A model generated the notes under the pieces. It ran no database searches. It saw nothing but the letters and a program-made list of their open reading frames with translations, and was not told the origin of the DNA. The position numbers were made by a program, and so were the translations under genes. Below are positions 48,286 to 49,653 of a stretch of DNA of 49,653 bases, one piece after another. Position 1 is the first letter of the stretch. The number at the start of each line of letters is the position of its first letter. Origin of the DNA: Coemansia sp. RSA 487 (taxonomy: Eukaryota; Kickxellomycota; Kickxellomycetes; Kickxellales; Kickxellaceae). Location of the stretch: the NCBI GenBank assembly GCA_027577595.1, contig JANBRJ010000113.1, positions 1-49,653 of the forward strand. The letters are read 5' to 3'.

Positions 48286-49352
48286 TGTGTGTGTGTGTGT
48301 GTGTGTGAATTAAAATGGGAAAATAACGCAGTAAGGAGATATGGACCCTGGTGGAGTGGAAGGGAAGTTAGGGAACTCTGGAGAATAAGAAAAAGGAATG
48401 GAAAGAAAAACAGTGAAAGGGACGGTGAGTCGAAATCAGCCCGTGGGTCGCGGATAAACAAAACAATCAAAGCAAGTTCCTTTTTCAGAAGCAGACCGTG
48501 GGCTTTAAAGCTGGTAAAAAAAACCTAAAAAAGACGTTTCTATGAATAGCGTATGATCCCTATTCTCACAGGCGGGCGTTTACACAGTATGCAGCGGCTG
48601 ACAATGATGGCGGGAAATGCACTGTATGGTACTGAGCGATGGTAAGAAGCAGCGTAACTCGACCCGTTGATAGACTAGTACAAAACAAAAATAAACAGAA
48701 CAATAATAAGCCTTTGAAGACGCGTTCAGCTAAAGAAAGAAGAAATAATTGACTTTGACAATGGTTTCAAAACGATAAAAACAGTGCACTGAAGGAAGAA
48801 AAGAGCAGGTTAAAAGTGCATTGATGCCATCACGCAGAAAGAGGGAGAAATGCAGACAAGCTGCACAGATTGCGGAACAAACATCTCCCTTTGGCCCTGC
48901 GAGAAATGAGGTAACGCTGCACTCAAAATTGTTTACAAAGAAAATCCTTGCTTGTTTATATAGAACGAAAATCGCTTTCCGAGCTGCAGCTCAGAACCCA
49001 AGACGCCGATCACGTGTGGGCGATGTGCCTGATTTCCATGTGTGGGCTTCATCGAATGGAGACGCTCCCTTTGCTGTATACAGTGTTTTGCAAAAATAGT
49101 TGCGTTGACTAAGGAGAATGTATACGCGTCGAGTGGTGGAAGGTTTGCGGTGGTGATAATGCATCTTGCGTTCTAAGGAAAGTCGTTTGCGTCAGTTGGT
49201 GTGGCATATGCGTCAGTCCAAAACAGGAAAACGCACAAGAGAAAACACAAATGATTAGTACCATCGCCAAAAAGCAGCCACAGATGTTCATCTCCTCAGC
49301 TCTCGCTTGAGCACCTACCTGCAAAAGGGACAGCATCCTATCCTAGAACTAG
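48171..49352. other. 1.2-kb upstream region of the three-CRIB gene
   Basis: Between the start of the three-CRIB gene and the 3' flank of the second Fanzor. Near the gene it carries a GA/GT microsatellite. The rest is AT-rich with short frames of no recognisable content. It should hold the promoter of the CRIB gene and, toward the right, the end of the second Fanzor element. Confidence 0.4.
48255..48307. repeat. (GA)14 followed by (GT)12 compound microsatellite
   Basis: A clean GA dinucleotide run switches directly into a GT run, about 85 bases upstream of the start codon of the three-CRIB gene. On the coding strand it reads CA then CT and may lie in the leader or core promoter. Confidence 0.9.
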
Positions 49353-49410
49353 GGTTCCTAGAACCAGGATTTGCCGCGGCTATAACCTTGGCTGAATTTT
49401 GTGGTGGTTG
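49353..49410 (-). ncRNA. Candidate guide-RNA scaffold / end of second Fanzor
   Basis: On the minus strand, 26 bases after the stop codon comes TATAGC (49384-49379) inside GGTTATAGCC, and 13 bases later the hairpin GGTTC-TAG-GAACC (49365-49353), which continues into a second small palindrome CCTAG-TT-CTAGG (49353-49342). The spacing to TATAGC equals that of copy 1 exactly. Assignment as guide RNA or element end is inference. Confidence 0.4.
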
Positions 49411-49653
49411 TTATTTGTTTGTCCTTGTTGTCTTTGGCGCAATTGTCTTCCTTTTCTTCTTGGGCTGCTGTTCATCGGTGGTAGCAACAGCTGCAGGTCG
49501 ACTGCGACGGAAGCGCTCTGGAGTCTCACCATGATCGCGAAGGCCATGGAAAATATGTCTGAAATTGAGAACGGCGGCGAGATCTCGGTTGTACATGCGT
49601 GAACGAGGAGTCAAAACACCATCCACTTCCACGGGCCCCATACATAGTTCGTT
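49411..49653 (-). CDS. Second Fanzor, C-terminal end only (cut by window edge)
   Basis: The visible 80 residues include the RuvC-III block MYNRDLAAVLNFRHIFHGL with its catalytic Asp, then PERFRR as in copy 1, and a basic tail with a monopartite nuclear signal PKKKRK. The frame is open through the edge of the window, so the gene continues to the right; the Met at 49641 is internal, not the start. Compared with copy 1 the RuvC-III block is nearly identical, but the tail differs in sequence and length, and the residues before RuvC-III align poorly. So it is a related, older or separately acquired copy rather than a recent duplicate. It lies in convergent orientation, about 6.9 kb from copy 1. 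Confidence 0.8.
   Translation of the reverse strand, partial: NELCMGPVEVDGVLTPRSRMYNRDLAAVLNFRHIFHGLRDHGETPERFRRSRPAAVATTDEQQPKKKRKTIAPKTTRTNK

Noticed and set aside
48821-49099. 92-residue plus-strand frame upstream of the three-CRIB gene
   Set aside because: No family content, no clear promoter, lies in an AT-rich intergenic stretch.

Overview
The window reads as nuclear DNA of a fungus, most likely an early-diverging, intron-poor, gene-dense lineage such as Kickxellomycotina; the placement is an inference. Fungal-type markers are an ERF4 palmitoyltransferase subunit, a DUF1748 microprotein, ASTRA subunit ASA1, CMC4, ESF2 and UTP10, and a chromodomain H3K9 methyltransferase of Clr4 type. 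Introns are few and short (124, 127 and 312 bases in the three genes where splice sites could be placed), coding regions are moderately GC-rich, and the spaces between genes are AT-rich.

Layout. 0-7 kb: an AT-rich orphan membrane protein, then U5 snRNP WD40 protein SNRNP40, a CaMKK-type kinase (two exons), a spliced DUF1748 microprotein and ASA1. 7.5-14.5 kb: the giant nucleoporin NUP192. 14.5-17.3 kb: an AT-rich gene-poor stretch holding an 83-base near-perfect hairpin. 17.3-26 kb: ESF2 and UTP10, both small-subunit ribosome biogenesis factors, side by side, then a RAB5IF-family membrane protein. 26.5-32.6 kb: an orphan small protein, CMC4, the H3K36 methyltransferase SET2, and the SRP receptor beta subunit. 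34-39.3 kb: a SANT/Myb-like protein, the Clr4-like methyltransferase and ERF4. The last two genes lie between two inverted copies of a ~365-base repeat. 40.3-42.5 kb: an apparently intact Fanzor, the eukaryotic TnpB-like RNA-guided nuclease. 42.9-48.2 kb: a PAK-like kinase with an N-terminal CRIB motif and altered catalytic motifs, and upstream of it on the same strand a disordered protein with three CRIB-like repeats. 49.4 kb to the window edge: the C-terminal end of a second, diverged Fanzor on the opposite strand.

The most interesting signals are in the last third. Both Fanzor copies carry, exactly 26 bases after their stop codons, the same hexamer TATAGC inside a small palindrome, followed by a stronger hairpin. 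The downstream sequences are otherwise largely diverged, so this looks like a conserved guide-RNA scaffold or element end. The three-CRIB protein next to a CRIB-bearing, possibly catalytically altered PAK suggests a Cdc42/Rac signalling pair. The inverted repeats around the Clr4-like and ERF4 genes, with a partial repeat copy supplying the end of ERF4, suggest recent mobile-element activity in this neighbourhood. No tRNA, rRNA or CRISPR array was found.
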